A stretch of 64,000 nt of DNA from Nematopogon swammerdamellus. Lineage: Eukaryota; Arthropoda; Insecta; Lepidoptera; Adelidae. The DNA is taken from the NCBI GenBank assembly GCA_946902875.1, contig OX336351.1:5095142-5159141 (forward strand). Direction: 5' to 3'. Within the stretch, counting starts at the first letter, position 1. Every line of letters begins with the position of its first letter. The translations under genes were made by a program, and so were the position numbers. Positions 20,270 through 30,170 of this stretch are shown here, piece after piece. The notes beneath the pieces were generated by a model. That model was not told where the DNA came from. It ran no database searches and was given only the letters and a program-made list of their open reading frames with translations.

Positions 20270-20512
20270 TTAATTCAGTGCGATAGTACCAACCCGGGCA
20301 GGACGAACGCTACCACCTAGTAAGGTAAGAAAGGAAGGGACCTACAGTTTTACGTGGAATCCGAACCACGGTCAGCCTCCATCCAGCGGTCATCCATCCA
20401 AGTACTGACCGCGCTCAGGGTTGCCTAACAACAGTCGACCGACCGCACCACTGACCAACCGAGGCTGACAAAACTCACGTGGTTAGGAAATCGGTCTGCC
20501 GTGCGAGAGATT
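20270..20512 (-). repeat. SINE: 5S-like head plus start of body A, reverse
   Basis: On the - strand, after a tRNA-like start, the sequence GCGGTCAGTACTTGGATGG is very close to the internal promoter region of 5S rRNA (in which GTTAAGCAAC is followed by CAGTACTTGGATGGGTGACC). GAGGCTGACCGTGGTTCGG, ATTCCACGTAAAACTGTAGG and the ACTAGGTGGTAG block follow. Body A is cut short at 20270. Confidence 0.72.
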
Positions 20513-20574
20513 TGATTTTGGAATGTATTTAGAATGCAATTGGAATTAATTTTTTGAATTTTCGAAAACTATGC

Positions 20575-20838
20575 CATACCACACATGCTGCCCTGTATCA
20601 CGAAAATCGGGTAAGCAGAGCAATCATTCTTGTGCTTCAAGAACTCGGCTAAATTACAGCATAATACCGACCACCACGTTTAGCAAAATATTCGATCAAA
20701 ACTTAACAAGCAGCAAGTAAGGCACGAAGACTTACCTACTGCGTGACTAGGTGCAAGAACCGTTCCAAGGTGACAGGTGCTACTCGTCACCCTTTATCAC
20801 GACATCGTGTCCTTATCTCCTAGTCGAAAAAGAAAGGG
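20575..20838 (-). repeat. SINE body C, reverse
   Basis: GGTAAGCAGAGCAATCATTC, CAGCATAATACCGACCACCA, AGCAGCAAGTAAGGCACGAA and TGTCCTTATCTCCTAGTCG: body C with the beginning of head 1 on the - strand, then truncated. Confidence 0.7.
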
Positions 20839-20849
20839 ACCTCTTGATA

Positions 20850-21004
20850 CCTACACACACACACACACACACTCTACATAGAACAGTTTGCGAATGGTAT
20901 TGGCAGTTGAAAGTTAGGTAAGTTCAGAACTTGTCAATACATCTTTATTTTGTTAAGAAGTCCTGAAGATAAAGGTCCTCAACCCCCCCCCCCCCCCCCC
21001 CCCC
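20850..21004. repeat. (CA)n microsatellite and a 22-base C homopolymer
   Basis: A CA run of about 22 bases lies at 20851-20872, and an uninterrupted run of 22 C at 20983-21004. Such a long C run is unusual in an AT-rich genome and could be hard to sequence accurately. Confidence 0.85.
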
Positions 21005-21142
21005 TTCACTCAGTTCCCTTCCATCCCCTCTCTACTTTGAAGTTTTTCTAAGACTTACCACGTATTCGTACAAAGTACACGACTTCTTTTTGCTGTAATA
21101 AACTGACTTGAAACTAATAAAAGGTCGCATTGAATTTAAGTT

Positions 21143-22426
21143 TCAAGCGGCGGGTGGCCGAGTGGTTTGGGCATCGGCTTCTCATGCGAGAGGTCCGCGG
21201 TTCGAATCCCGTCGGCGTGTACCAATGAGTTTACTCATTAAACGTTGCTTGTCTAACATGAGTACTAAGTTGGGGGTTTCGGCCTCCGCTTAGCTCACGC
21301 TGCTGACTCTACTCAGGTCGGTGGGTCAAATGAGATACTACCCTAAACGCTGGGTTGAGTACTGCGGGGTTCCGTTAAAAGCCCCAGAATGCTTCGTGCT
21401 TCTGCACGGAACACTGGAGTTGGTCTCGCAGGGGTTGTGGTTTAGCGTTGATTCCCTGGTGCTTCTGCACTTGTGTAGTCAAGCACCTAACACGGGAATA
21501 AGTAGCGAAAGCTGCGAGTGGTGAGCCACTTAGAGCTCCGTAACCAATGTGGAGAATTGGTAGACATGCGAATAATGTAGATCGGTATGTCGGTGCAACA
21601 CACACTTATATGTGGATGTGGAATGGATTTTCCACGAGCTAATGACGCTGACGTAAGTCTGTCATTCGAGACCGGTGGATCCCCGGTACACATTAGGTGG
21701 TGGTCATATGCACTTCCACGCATATACATAGCTGGTGAAAACAAAAGCCTTTAGGCTAGTACAAAACGCTGAGGCCCTGGGCACAGGTTGTGGTTGGATA
21801 GGGTGCTGACCCCAGTGGCAGTGAAGGCTTCACCCCCGGCTCTCGACTTCGGTCGGGGGTTCCCTCGGGTGGACGGGTGGTGGCTCGGATCGGCTGGGGA
21901 AAGGTCGCAGCCTGTGTTTCCCACGGGATTTTTTCGGAAGAACGGATGTTCGACAGAGCAGCTATGGGGCCTCGATCTGGCATATATGATCACTGTACTC
22001 GCAAGAGTGCAGGTAGTAGACGTCTGGATTTTGTGGCCGAAAGGCTGGTACTCTGGACGTCTATAAACAAAACGTAAATCAAACAACAAATGATAGTAAA
22101 GGAGGTTGACGAAAAAAATTACGTGCATACCTACACCTGCTGCTTCACCGTTCGGAACCGGTGTAAAACTGTAGGTCCCTTCCCTTGCCCCTTACTAGGT
22201 GGTAGGCTCAAATTGTAGCCGACTGGGTTGATATCACCGTACTGGATGTAAGATGGCCGCATAGCAGCCTCGGCTGTGTTCTCCTCTAGTCCAGTATAGC
22301 CAGCAATCCAGGGAAGTCTCCGGTATGGCACCTACCTTCTCGGAGGTGATATTGGCTGGTCGGAGCATGCGCTTTGGCCCCTCCGACTCAGCCACCCATA
22401 CCGGATTACATAAAAAAAAAAAAAAA
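21143..22426 (+). repeat. SINE with tRNA-like head, 874-bp extra block, and body B
   Basis: The head has an exact A box TGGCCGAGTGG (21155-21165) and exact B box GGTTCGAATCC (21199-21209), followed by ACCAATGAGTTT. The compact copy at 39400-39600 (reverse) goes from that point almost directly to AAAAAAATTACGTGCATACC. Here that motif only appears at 22110, so 21235-22108 is an extra block. Then come TGTAAAACTGTAGGTCCCTT, TTACTAGGTGGTAGG, body B and an A-tail ending at 22426. The tRNA-like part does not fold as a functional tRNA. Confidence 0.7.
21235..22108 (+). other. 874-bp block inside a SINE, origin unknown
   Basis: GC-richer than its surroundings, with no clear frame, no terminal inverted repeat and no obvious target duplication at its edges. 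It contains GTGCTTCTGCAC twice (around 21396 and 21459). It could be an insertion, or a piece of a longer parent element that the compact SINE copy lost. Open frames on both strands here show no domain I recognise. Confidence 0.5.
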
Positions 22427-22809
22427 GTTTATTTTTGTCTCAGAAGCAGAAGGAGGCGAACATATCGCAGAATGTAGTTTCTTTAAGTCAATATTGTATA
22501 CCCTTTACCTACCTAACCTAAGCCATTGTATTATAATATTTAGGTAAGTACTCGTGTATTTGATTTATTATTGCTATATTTCCTTTTATTTATTTTTTAT
22601 ATTTGTTTTATTTAATCCCAGCGAAAAGACATGTAACGATGAACTGTATCCTTTTTATATTATCTGTTTTTCTAAATTCAACTTTACTGCAGGAGACATA
22701 AGGACACATATCACATGTCTAATCTTGCAGGTAACAGTGAATGTACTCGTATTATGGCTTTTCGCTGTATTTAGAGGGCGAAGACTCAATCTCTGTTTTT
22801 AAATTGTAA
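22427..22809. other. Unassigned AT-rich DNA
   Basis: No feature seen; the frame at 22554 is low-complexity and hydrophobic. Confidence 0.35.
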
Positions 22810-23230
22810 TTTTTTTTTTATCGAAACTGACACGATTGGCTACATCACCTACAACATCCGTGATGTCAGCCCATAACACCGGGTGAACTTGGTGCCACGT
22901 CAGTGCTTCCCTTCGGTCATGCCGCCTACACTGAACTGGACGGATAACACAAACTATTTACATAGCCGTTTCGACCGACCTTTCATTCAGTGCGGTGGTA
23001 CCTGACCGGGCGGGTTAAACCCTACCACCTATTAATATAAGAAGGGAGTCATATCCCTTAATCGCCTTTTACGACACGGGGAGAGATACAGTGGGGCTAA
23101 ACCCGGGCGGGTTAAACCCTACCACCTAGTAATATAAGAAGGGAGTCATATCCCTTAATCGCCTTTTACGACATACACGGAGAGAGATACAGTGGGGCTA
23201 TTATTTTAAAGTACCGCCCCCACAAGGTAC
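22810..23230 (-). repeat. SINE: head 1 plus body A, reverse, with internal duplication
   Basis: A full copy on the - strand from the T-run at 22810 to the head end at about 23230. The segment from CCGGGCGGGTTAAACCCTAC to GAGATACAGTGGGGCTA occurs twice in tandem, about 23015-23100 and 23104-23193, with small differences. Confidence 0.8.
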
Positions 23231-24123
23231 AAAATATGGCCCTACTGGAATGTGCAATAAAACTGTTTCAAAGCTCTCTCTAGGTATCACAAATTAAAAT
23301 AGCTGATGCATCACGTTCTAGAATGTTCTATAATGTTTCAAAGTTTACTCTCTAACGAGCGCACCATTGTCTTTCCGTGCTCACTTTGTGAACTGCTGTG
23401 TCCCGCATCTCTTTGTCTACATGTCGACTGAGGCTTAGCCGACAGCACGAGATAGTACGGCCGATTGTCCACCGTACGTTCCGTGATCGGATGTCGGAAC
23501 GTTCCAATATCACAAATGTTTAAGCGAACTAGACAAACTCCGTCGCGAATTTCAAGCATAACAGATCGATTTTGGGAAACTAAGTCTGACTTATGGGGTA
23601 GCTAGGAATTAAACTATTGTATTAATATAGTACAAAATATGTACAGAAGTGTTAACTAGCTTACTACTATCATACATTGTTATTTTTTGAGGGATAAATA
23701 TTTTTAACCATCAAAAAATGGCTGACATTACGTAGCGTTTATCCATTAATTGCTTTACTATCCTAAGATCATCTGTCCACGCGACATTCGTTATCCGATA
23801 TTCAATCCTAACGTGACAACGCAATAACTGTGTGATTTTATTTTTCTAATTTCTTATTCAAGAATTTAATCGAAAAGTTTATTTTATTGTTAAGTTTGAC
23901 CAGTTTGATATTCATTTTTACTTGTAGTGTTTAATAATTTTACCATTATTGTAAAATTGTTCAATGATCGTCTATTTTTTATTGGACCGAACAAAGAGTA
24001 AGGAGCGCAGCGACATAATACGTAATAGTAATTTGGGACCGAAATAGAATAAGACAAATTGTATACGGTATTTGACGTAAGTGTATATATAATGTACCAA
24101 ATAGTTATATACCAATAAAGGAA
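23231..24123. other. Unassigned AT-rich DNA
   Basis: No gene recognised. The last 13 bases, 24111-24123, are the first copy of a LINE target duplication. Confidence 0.4.
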
Positions 24124-24205
24124 GCGGAGTTTTGCACGAAGGTCCCCAACCAAGCGGGATTAGTTTTCAGGCCTAGAGCCAACCCCAAACCAAACAACAA
24201 CAACA
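24124..24205 (+). mobile_element. 82-bp 5'-truncated retroposon with (CAA)n tail
   Basis: The insert runs from GCGGAGTTTTGCACGAAGG to CAAACAACAACAACA and is flanked by a perfect 13-bp direct repeat, ACCAATAAAGGAA, at 24111-24123 and 24206-24218. A simple-repeat tail and long target duplication are the marks of target-primed reverse transcription, so this is a very short LINE remnant. The parent family is not identifiable from 82 bp. Confidence 0.8.
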
Positions 24206-24218
24206 ACCAATAAAGGAA

Positions 24219-25090
24219 TTGAAATTTAAATTGAAAATGAATTAATTCATTGTTCAATTACGACCAGTCGCACGGCGCTCTGCGAACAAAAGCTGTGTGA
24301 CGTAATTTCTCGTGTTTCCGTCAACAATAGAAAACGTTCATCGTTCGGACTCAGAGCGGACTATGGACAAACTTTCGCAGACAGTAAAAGTTAGCCGGAA
24401 GGCTTCGACGCGCCGGTGGCTTCAGATTTCTACCTGCCGACTCAGCGCCGAAGTTTGCCGCTCAGCAGAGTTGTATCGAGTTTAAAATTCAGATGTTTTG
24501 CTGAAGATTTCGCCGCGCGCCGGAGTTCGTTACCCAGTTGCTTCTGTTTAGTAATCAGATTTATTCTGTGAGTTAGCGCGGCTGCTTCTGCCGACAAATA
24601 ATTGCGTTTTGGTGGGAAATTATAACTTTCCGCAAACGGTGAAGATTGCTACGAGTGATTACATATTTATTTTGAGAAGATTTTTTAAGTTAGGTACTGC
24701 CAATAATGGAAGGTTTCTACTTTACGTCCGTGATACAGAATACTCGAATTCGATTGAAACTGATTTCGATTTGCAAGAAACTGATTTTTGCCCGTGGATT
24801 TGTTCGCGCTCGAAAAGTCAACTTCCTTTCATTTCTCGTTAATTGGTTTCAGGAAATTCTAAATTTGAAGAAGTCTATAAACGTAATTTTTTTTTAAATT
24901 CCAGGTTATTCCAAGTGATAATTAGGTGGCGAGACTCGAGAAACGGAAATAACGCATGCAATCAAGTAAAGTTTATTTATAGCATAGTGTATGGCTCTAA
25001 CGACCGCGGAGGCGGGATGACATTTCCGTTTTGACAGCTGACAGGGACGTCGCTACCGAAACACTCTCCTAATTTTTTTTCAATAAAATT
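24219..25090. other. Non-repetitive block, GC-richer at 24255-24640
   Basis: 24255-24640 is free of the repeats found elsewhere and rich in CG dinucleotides (for example GACGCGCCGGTGGC, CGCCGCGCGCCGG). It could be a regulatory region or untranslated exon, perhaps of the gene whose exon lies at 28487, but I see no decisive promoter motif or long frame. The frames at 24609-25034 overlap one another and have no domain. Confidence 0.3.
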
Positions 25091-25099
25091 AAAGTACAC

Positions 25100-25250
25100 G
25101 TTTTAAAAACATGTTTGCCTTAGTTCCTTACAAAGATACCCTGCGAAGTTTTTTCCTGGTTCTTCTTCGTGGGTGTAATCGAACCGGATAGTACAAAGTC
25201 TAACAGCTATATGAATGATCAATAAATTAATACAATACAAAACATATTTA
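25100..25250 (-). repeat. Dispersed repeat I fragment, reverse
   Basis: ACCCTGCGAAGTTTTTTCC, TTCTTCGTGGGTGTAATCG and AACCGGATAGTACAAAGTC mirror the repeat at 12425-12725. Confidence 0.55.
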
Positions 25251-25539
25251 GAACTGGACATGAATATTTCGTTCTAAATAAATAAATATGACTCCATGAT
25301 TATTCACCGGCTAAGAAAGTCAATATTCTTTTCAACTGCCCTCCACAATACTCCACATCCAGTGATTCGAAGCATTTCACAAAGGGTCCTTCCTAATGAG
25401 GCACTTAATTCGTTTTGAAAGCCTTCTTATCCAGCAGTACTATTCCATATCAGAGATTTTCCTAAGGGCATAGTGATAACGACTATAGATAAAACGAGGT
25501 TTGACCTTGCCGAATATGGCTAAGATGACTTTGGGACCA

Positions 25540-25680
25540 CTTTGACGGAAGTTAACTTTCTCCATACAAAATCATCTTTCGGCACTTATGTTTTCTAGCC
25601 CCTTAAACCTTATCCGATTTTTAAATATTTTTTTTTGTCTTAGGGGCAGTCCAATCTACGTTCCTGTTATTTTTTGTTTA
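25540..25680. repeat. Dispersed repeat J
   Basis: CTCCATACAAAATCATCTTT, GGCACTTATGTTTTCTAGCC and AATCTACGTTCCTGTTAT recur at 63595-63715 (CTCCATACAAAATCGTCTTT and so on), about 120 bp with scattered differences. The rest of 25251-25712 is unassigned. Confidence 0.6.
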
Positions 25681-25712
25681 GATGAAAATTAAATACACTC
25701 CCCGTGTGTGTG

Positions 25713-26036
25713 TACTGTGTGGGGCCGGTACTTTAAAAGAATAGCCCCACTGCATCTCTCCCCGTGTATGTCGTAAAAGGCGATTAAGGGATAATGACTC
25801 CCTTCTTATATTACTAGGTGGTAGGGTTTAAACCGCCAGGGCTGGTACCACCGCACTAAATGAAAGGTCGGTCCAAACGGCTATGTAAATAGTTTGTGTT
25901 TTTCGTCCAGTTCAGTGTAGCCGGCACGACCGAAGGGAAACACTGACGTGGCACCAAGTTCACCCGGTGTTATGGGCTGACATCACGGATGTTGTAGGTG
26001 ATGTAGCCAAACGTGTCAGTTTCCATAAAAAAAAAA
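25713..26036 (+). repeat. SINE: head 1 plus body A
   Basis: A complete copy of about 324 bp from TACTGTGTGGGGCCGGTAC to an A-run, with all the diagnostic blocks in order. Confidence 0.85.
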
Positions 26037-26807
26037 CACCGGAGCTAAAAATTTGTATTTCATGCAAGTACCTAATTTTTGGAGGATTATTTTAGTACCT
26101 ATACAAAATTTATGTTTTTATTATTTTCTATTATTCAATGCTGATTAAAGTTGTAAATGCACACTAAACCTAGTTTAAGAATCCCAGACCTTTCGCACGA
26201 AAGGCAGACAATTTTATACCGTAACAATTCCGTAATCCGGGGAGAAAATACCAAGAACCTCACGCATTTACACGATAGAGCTTACATCTAACTTCTAAGG
26301 CTCTCGTACACAACTCAAGCGACCTTGACGTGATCCGAACTGCCAGCGAACGGAGAGCACTCGATCATACTTCAGCGTAGCGATACAGGGGATTCCCGCT
26401 TGTCATGTTGGAAGAAAAAGCTAATTTTTCGCAAACAGAAATAACTTTTTCGCGCGTTTCTTGGCGTATGATATATGGAGATTTATGAGCGCCTGGATAT
26501 GTGGATATACAATACGATTGGGAGGGTAAAACCGAGGCTTGAGCGAGATTTTATTGGCACTGTTTGAGTTCGTTTTGTATGGTGATTGTCGAATGTTCCG
26601 CCTAAGTCAAATGTGAAAGAAACGAATAACAGATTGGAAATGGTTGCTTTCGCACTAGACGATAGCGGCACGGTTACGGCACGGCGACGATCACGACACG
26701 ACTACGGCACAGCAGCATTGAGAGAATACTATTAAATGCCGTAACGACATGACGTGACTACGCCGGACAGTGCGAAAGCGTTTTATATGCTTTCATAATT
26801 ATTTTTT
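26037..26807. other. Unassigned DNA
   Basis: No gene recognised. Around 26660-26770 there are several CGGCACGG/CGACACGAC-like short motifs, but no clean periodicity. Confidence 0.35.
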
Positions 26808-27010
26808 TATGGACAGCCGGTACATCACTTCTCGCGAAACCACGGTCAGACAGGCGCCATGCCAGCTAAAAGCAGAATAAGCGGATAAAATGGTCATCGT
26901 CTAGTTTATTAATACGCCTTTTGAAAATCCCCAGTTCCTTATTATCGGCGTACGACACAGGAACGTTTTCGAAAAGCGATGCGTTTTCAGAAAGTTGGGT
27001 GTCAACAACA
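26808..27010 (-). pseudogene. LINE ORF2 C-terminal fragment, reverse, decayed
   Basis: CTCGCGAAACCACGGTCAGA and GGCGCCATGCCAGCT mark the 3' tail; the - strand peptide THRFSKTFLCRTP matches the LINE C-terminus, but the following WNxLP region is lost. Confidence 0.55.
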
Positions 27011-27164
27011 TATCCGAGCAGGTCCGGATTGCCGTGACGGCAGCCCCTGCTTGCCGTGCTGTGGTTGTTACTGACATTACCGTTGCCGTGTCGTTATCGT
27101 CCAGTGCGCGAGTAGTCATCGGCCACCAAATAACTCGTCCTTACCTTGAGTAACCTTAGTCGCA

Positions 27165-27437
27165 TTCGTTGCAAGTACTGTTGTAAATTACGGCAGAACA
27201 CCGACCACCACGTTTAGCGAAGTATTCGAACAATATTCAAACGATCAAGCAGCAATTAAGGCACGAAGACCCACCCGCTGATGACTCGGTGGAAGGATCG
27301 TTCCAAGGTGATATAGTTACGCCAACCTGTCGCCCTTTAGCACGGCATTTTGTCCTTATCCCTTAGTCGCCTTTTACGACATGCACGGGGAGAGATGCAG
27401 TGGGGTTATTATTTTTAATTACCGGCCCCACACGGTA
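27165..27437 (-). repeat. SINE: head 1 plus body C, reverse
   Basis: From GCAAGTACTGTTGTAAATTA and CACCGACCACCACGTTTAGC through AGGCACGAAGACCCACC to CTTAGTCGCCTTTTACGACA and CGGCCCCACACGGTA. It shows the head-1/body-C pairing clearly. Confidence 0.8.
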
Positions 27438-28077
27438 TTCGACCCTGTCAACGAATAAATTTAAAACAAATCTTTAAAAAAATCACAATCAAGTACCAGG
27501 AACCCAGCAAAGGGCATGGGAAATCTTTGTTCCCGGCACATGAGGCTCCATGTCCCTGCGGGCGAAATCGCGTCTTTATGGCGTTCACTCCTCGCAGTTA
27601 CGTGTAACATGTCGCAATAATGGTATCCGCACGTTTTGAACTAGCAATGAATGTCGTTGGATGTTTTGAGGACGAAATCCAATTGTTTACTGTAATTTTG
27701 GTCGTAATTTTTGTATATAGTTTATGTACAAAAATTACGACGCATAATTACATACGTATAATCGTAGCAAAGTTTTAAATACGCATTGCTCTATTATATC
27801 AACAATATGTATGTATATTGATCTATTATATACAAAAATTACGACGTATAATTAATTACATACGTATATTCGTAGCTAAGTTTTAATGGCTTTATCCCTT
27901 TAATTGATAGGATGAAGACTTCAAATAATTAATGGTTTCACTTGTGGTGTGAAATTATATTAATTAATTAGGAGATATATTATGTGCTACGGCGATCGTT
28001 ACCCAAATTGTTCTCGGCGCCTCTTGCGTGAATTTCTCGCTCAGCTATTTAAGAAAATCATATTATATATTATATAT
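27438..28077. other. AT-rich DNA with a spaced direct repeat
   Basis: ACAAAAATTACGACG(C/T)ATAATT...TACATACGTATA and CGTAGC(A/T)AAGTTTTAA occur at about 27727-27778 and 27834-27886, roughly 105 bp apart. An inverted partner, GTCGTAATTTTTGTATATA, lies at 27701-27719. No coding. Confidence 0.55.
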
Positions 28078-28412
28078 TATTATCATTTATTCACATATTT
28101 CCTTCAAATTATCTTTGTACATAACGTGCAAATAACGCTATAAACATTAAAAAATATAAAAACAAAAAAAATTACATTAAAAGAAATATTATTAAGATTT
28201 TTTCTCATTATCGTTTATTTTCTGCATTTATACGTTGTAGAAGAAAAGATAAGAAAAGAGAACCGAGTAAATCTATGCAACAGATCCGGCCTGACAGGAG
28301 CCTTTTCATGCCACTTTTGAAAAACCCCTTGGGAGAAAATATATGAGCAAGTAGTGCGTTCCACAATTTTCCGGTTCTGTGAACAAAAGACCTACAGAAC
28401 CGGTTGGTGCGC
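28078..28412 (-). pseudogene. LINE ORF2 C-terminus and 3' tail, reverse
   Basis: The - strand reads MRTNRFCRSFVHRTGKLWNA, then LLAHIFSPKGFFKSGMKRLL. The ATTAAAA-rich tail extends to about 28078. The fragment ends only about 75 bp before the Dpr exon. Confidence 0.65.
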
Positions 28413-28486
28413 ATCCTCGGTATAGTAGGTCGATTGTATAGGTTCATGCCTTTTAATCATACTTACCAAGCGTTATTTGTCAACAG

Positions 28487-28638
28487 GTGGAGGGGTGCTG
28501 CCCGGAATCGGCGCGGAGTTCCCGCCGCGCACTGTAGAGCGACCCTACTTCGACGACGTGTCGCCCCGCAACGTGACAGCTGTGGTCGGACAGTCGGCGG
28601 TGCTGCGGTGCAGGGTCAAGCACATGGGCAACCGGACT
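28487..28638 (+). CDS. Exon of a Dpr / zig-8-like immunoglobulin-domain protein
   Basis: A 152-bp internal exon: two bases, then 50 open codons. The acceptor is TTTGTCAACAG (ends 28486) and the donor is GTATGT (from 28639), so it starts in phase 1-type and ends between codons. The translation includes PYFDDVSPRNVTAVVGQ and then AVLRCRVKHMGNRT: a V-set Ig A/B-strand region with an N-glycosylation site (NVT), a first disulphide cysteine in LRCRV, and a second NRT site. Dpr-family proteins in Drosophila have this pattern and continue with VSW(I/M)RKRDLHILT in the next exon. Dprs are neuronal surface proteins that pair with DIPs in synaptic partner recognition. I do not see that next exon in the remaining 35 kb, so the following intron is very long. 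Which dpr paralogue this is cannot be decided from 50 residues. Confidence 0.82.
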
Positions 28639-28670
28639 GTATGTGATGCACTTTGATACTTTAATCATTA

Positions 28671-29286
28671 GGCTCAATCCACACTGGGACGGCAGCGGCG
28701 CGGCACGGCCGGCAGCGGCCGGCGGCGGCGGCCGGCCGGCGGTGGCCGGCGCGGCAGGCTAGCGTCGCCGCCCGCGTGCCTATGCTAAATACTCCAATCA
28801 ATGAAGCATTTCCACTCGACGTAATTCCTCTGTCGCTGAAACTTTGCAGTGTGATAAAGTAGGGTTTAAAATACACGTTTGACAAATTATCTAGGATTTT
28901 TTATATTTGGAAGTTAGGTATTTATACCTAAACATGAAAATCGCTTATAACTGCTGGTGAAAAATTGCTCCGTCCGAAATTCCTTCGGTATATGATATTA
29001 TATATTAATAAGATTATATATATAACATTATCTAGGAAAATTTCGATTTCGAATAGGCAGAAATTTGAAAATACCTATTTTGTATCATAACTTCTTCTTT
29101 TGTATCACCGGCGCCACAGGCGCGGCCGCTGGCGGCTGCGCGAGGCGCTGCGCGTGGACGCGCGGCGCTTGATCTTTTCGGACTTTTCAAGCGATATTGG
29201 TATTTTTAAGTATGTAGATAAAGTTTAAAATTATTTCACACCGAAAGTGCGCGCCGCGCCGCTGCCGTCCCAGTGTGGATTGAGCC
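28671..29286. mobile_element. GC-rich MITE with TTA target duplication (PIF/Harbinger-like)
   Basis: 616 bp with inverted ends GGCTCAATCCACACTGGGAC and the matching right end GTGTGGATTGAGCC, extending at least 34 bp through ACGGCAGCGGCGCGGC. The flanks are TTA at 28668-28670 and 29287-29289. A 3-bp TTA target fits PIF/Harbinger. Both ends are strongly GC-rich (GGCCGGC repeats near 28715; GCGCGGCGC near 29160) and the centre AT-rich. It begins 32 bp after the Dpr exon donor. Confidence 0.8.
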
Positions 29287-29411
29287 TTACCGTCGTTTTA
29301 ATCATTGATCTATTAGTACTACATAGATCAGCCTTTCTCATGTTTTTTGTGTGCTTTTTTTAAAATTTCATGAGAGTATTTATTCAAAATAACGAAAAGA
29401 TTTTTTTTATG

Positions 29412-29640
29412 TAAACCAGCATGGGTGGTTGTATCGAGGGACCAATGGTACAGTCGACAGAGCCAAAAACCCCTCTCCTCGCGAAACCACGCTCGGTGAG
29501 GCGCCATGCCAGCTGATTTGCGGACCGTTGTTAGGCTGTCTAGCCCGTTGATACGACGTTTGAAGACACCCAGGTTAAATTTCCACATCCTAGCGGTGCG
29601 ACAAAGAAACGATTTTGAGAACCGATGGGTTCTCAAAAGC
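29412..29640 (-). pseudogene. LINE ORF2 C-terminal fragment, reverse
   Basis: The - strand peptide is MRTHRFSKSFLCRTARMW, then directly FNLGVFKRRINGL and a tail ending in the CAGCATGGGTGG / A-rich end. The middle (NSLPASVF region) is deleted. Confidence 0.68.
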
Positions 29641-30170
29641 CCATAAAAATTAAATATAAAAAAATTAAACTGAAACTAACCTAAAACAAAACTTACCTAT
29701 CTAAAAAATATACCTAAGCATGAACATATAAATTTAATAAAACATTTCTTCTAGTTCAAACAATAAAGTATTTTCTACCTATCTACCTTATTATTATTAA
29801 ATTGTAAATAATAAATAAATAAATTTGTACATTGAGGTATTTCTGCGTCAGTTACTCGCTGGCGGAGAACTCTTCGTGGAATTTTTCCACGGCTCGTCTG
29901 CCAATGTACCTATGATCTCCAGCAGGACTATTATCCTTCCCCCAACTGTTAAAATCCCTTTCTCATCCTTCGCGAACACTAAATTAATTATGTCAACGTA
30001 TAAACGTCCCGTATATTCGACGTAACGCAGCCGATGTGGGAATATTCTCGTCAATATCGTTACGTAGCCGACGACGTCTGTGTCGCGGACGCGGGTTAGC
30101 CGATGCGACGTGATCATATCGGCGGGAACCAGACAATTCAAAAGAACAGAACTGCTATCGTCGCACATTG
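29641..30170. other. Unassigned DNA
   Basis: AT-rich to 29830, then a balanced stretch 29830-30170 with frames on both strands (66 and 106 codons). The - strand frame 29848-30168 has no motif I recognise; it could be an old LINE fragment. Confidence 0.35.

Noticed and set aside
21151..21222. Possible tRNA gene with exact A and B boxes
   Set aside because: The T stem and anticodon stem do not pair properly, a related copy exists at 39.5 kb with the same downstream ACCAATGAGTTT, and SINE sequence follows. It is a SINE head.
28404..28885. Open frames on both strands around the Dpr exon
   Set aside because: They are shadows of a GC-rich exon and MITE. The real frame starts at 28489 without an ATG and is bounded by splice sites.
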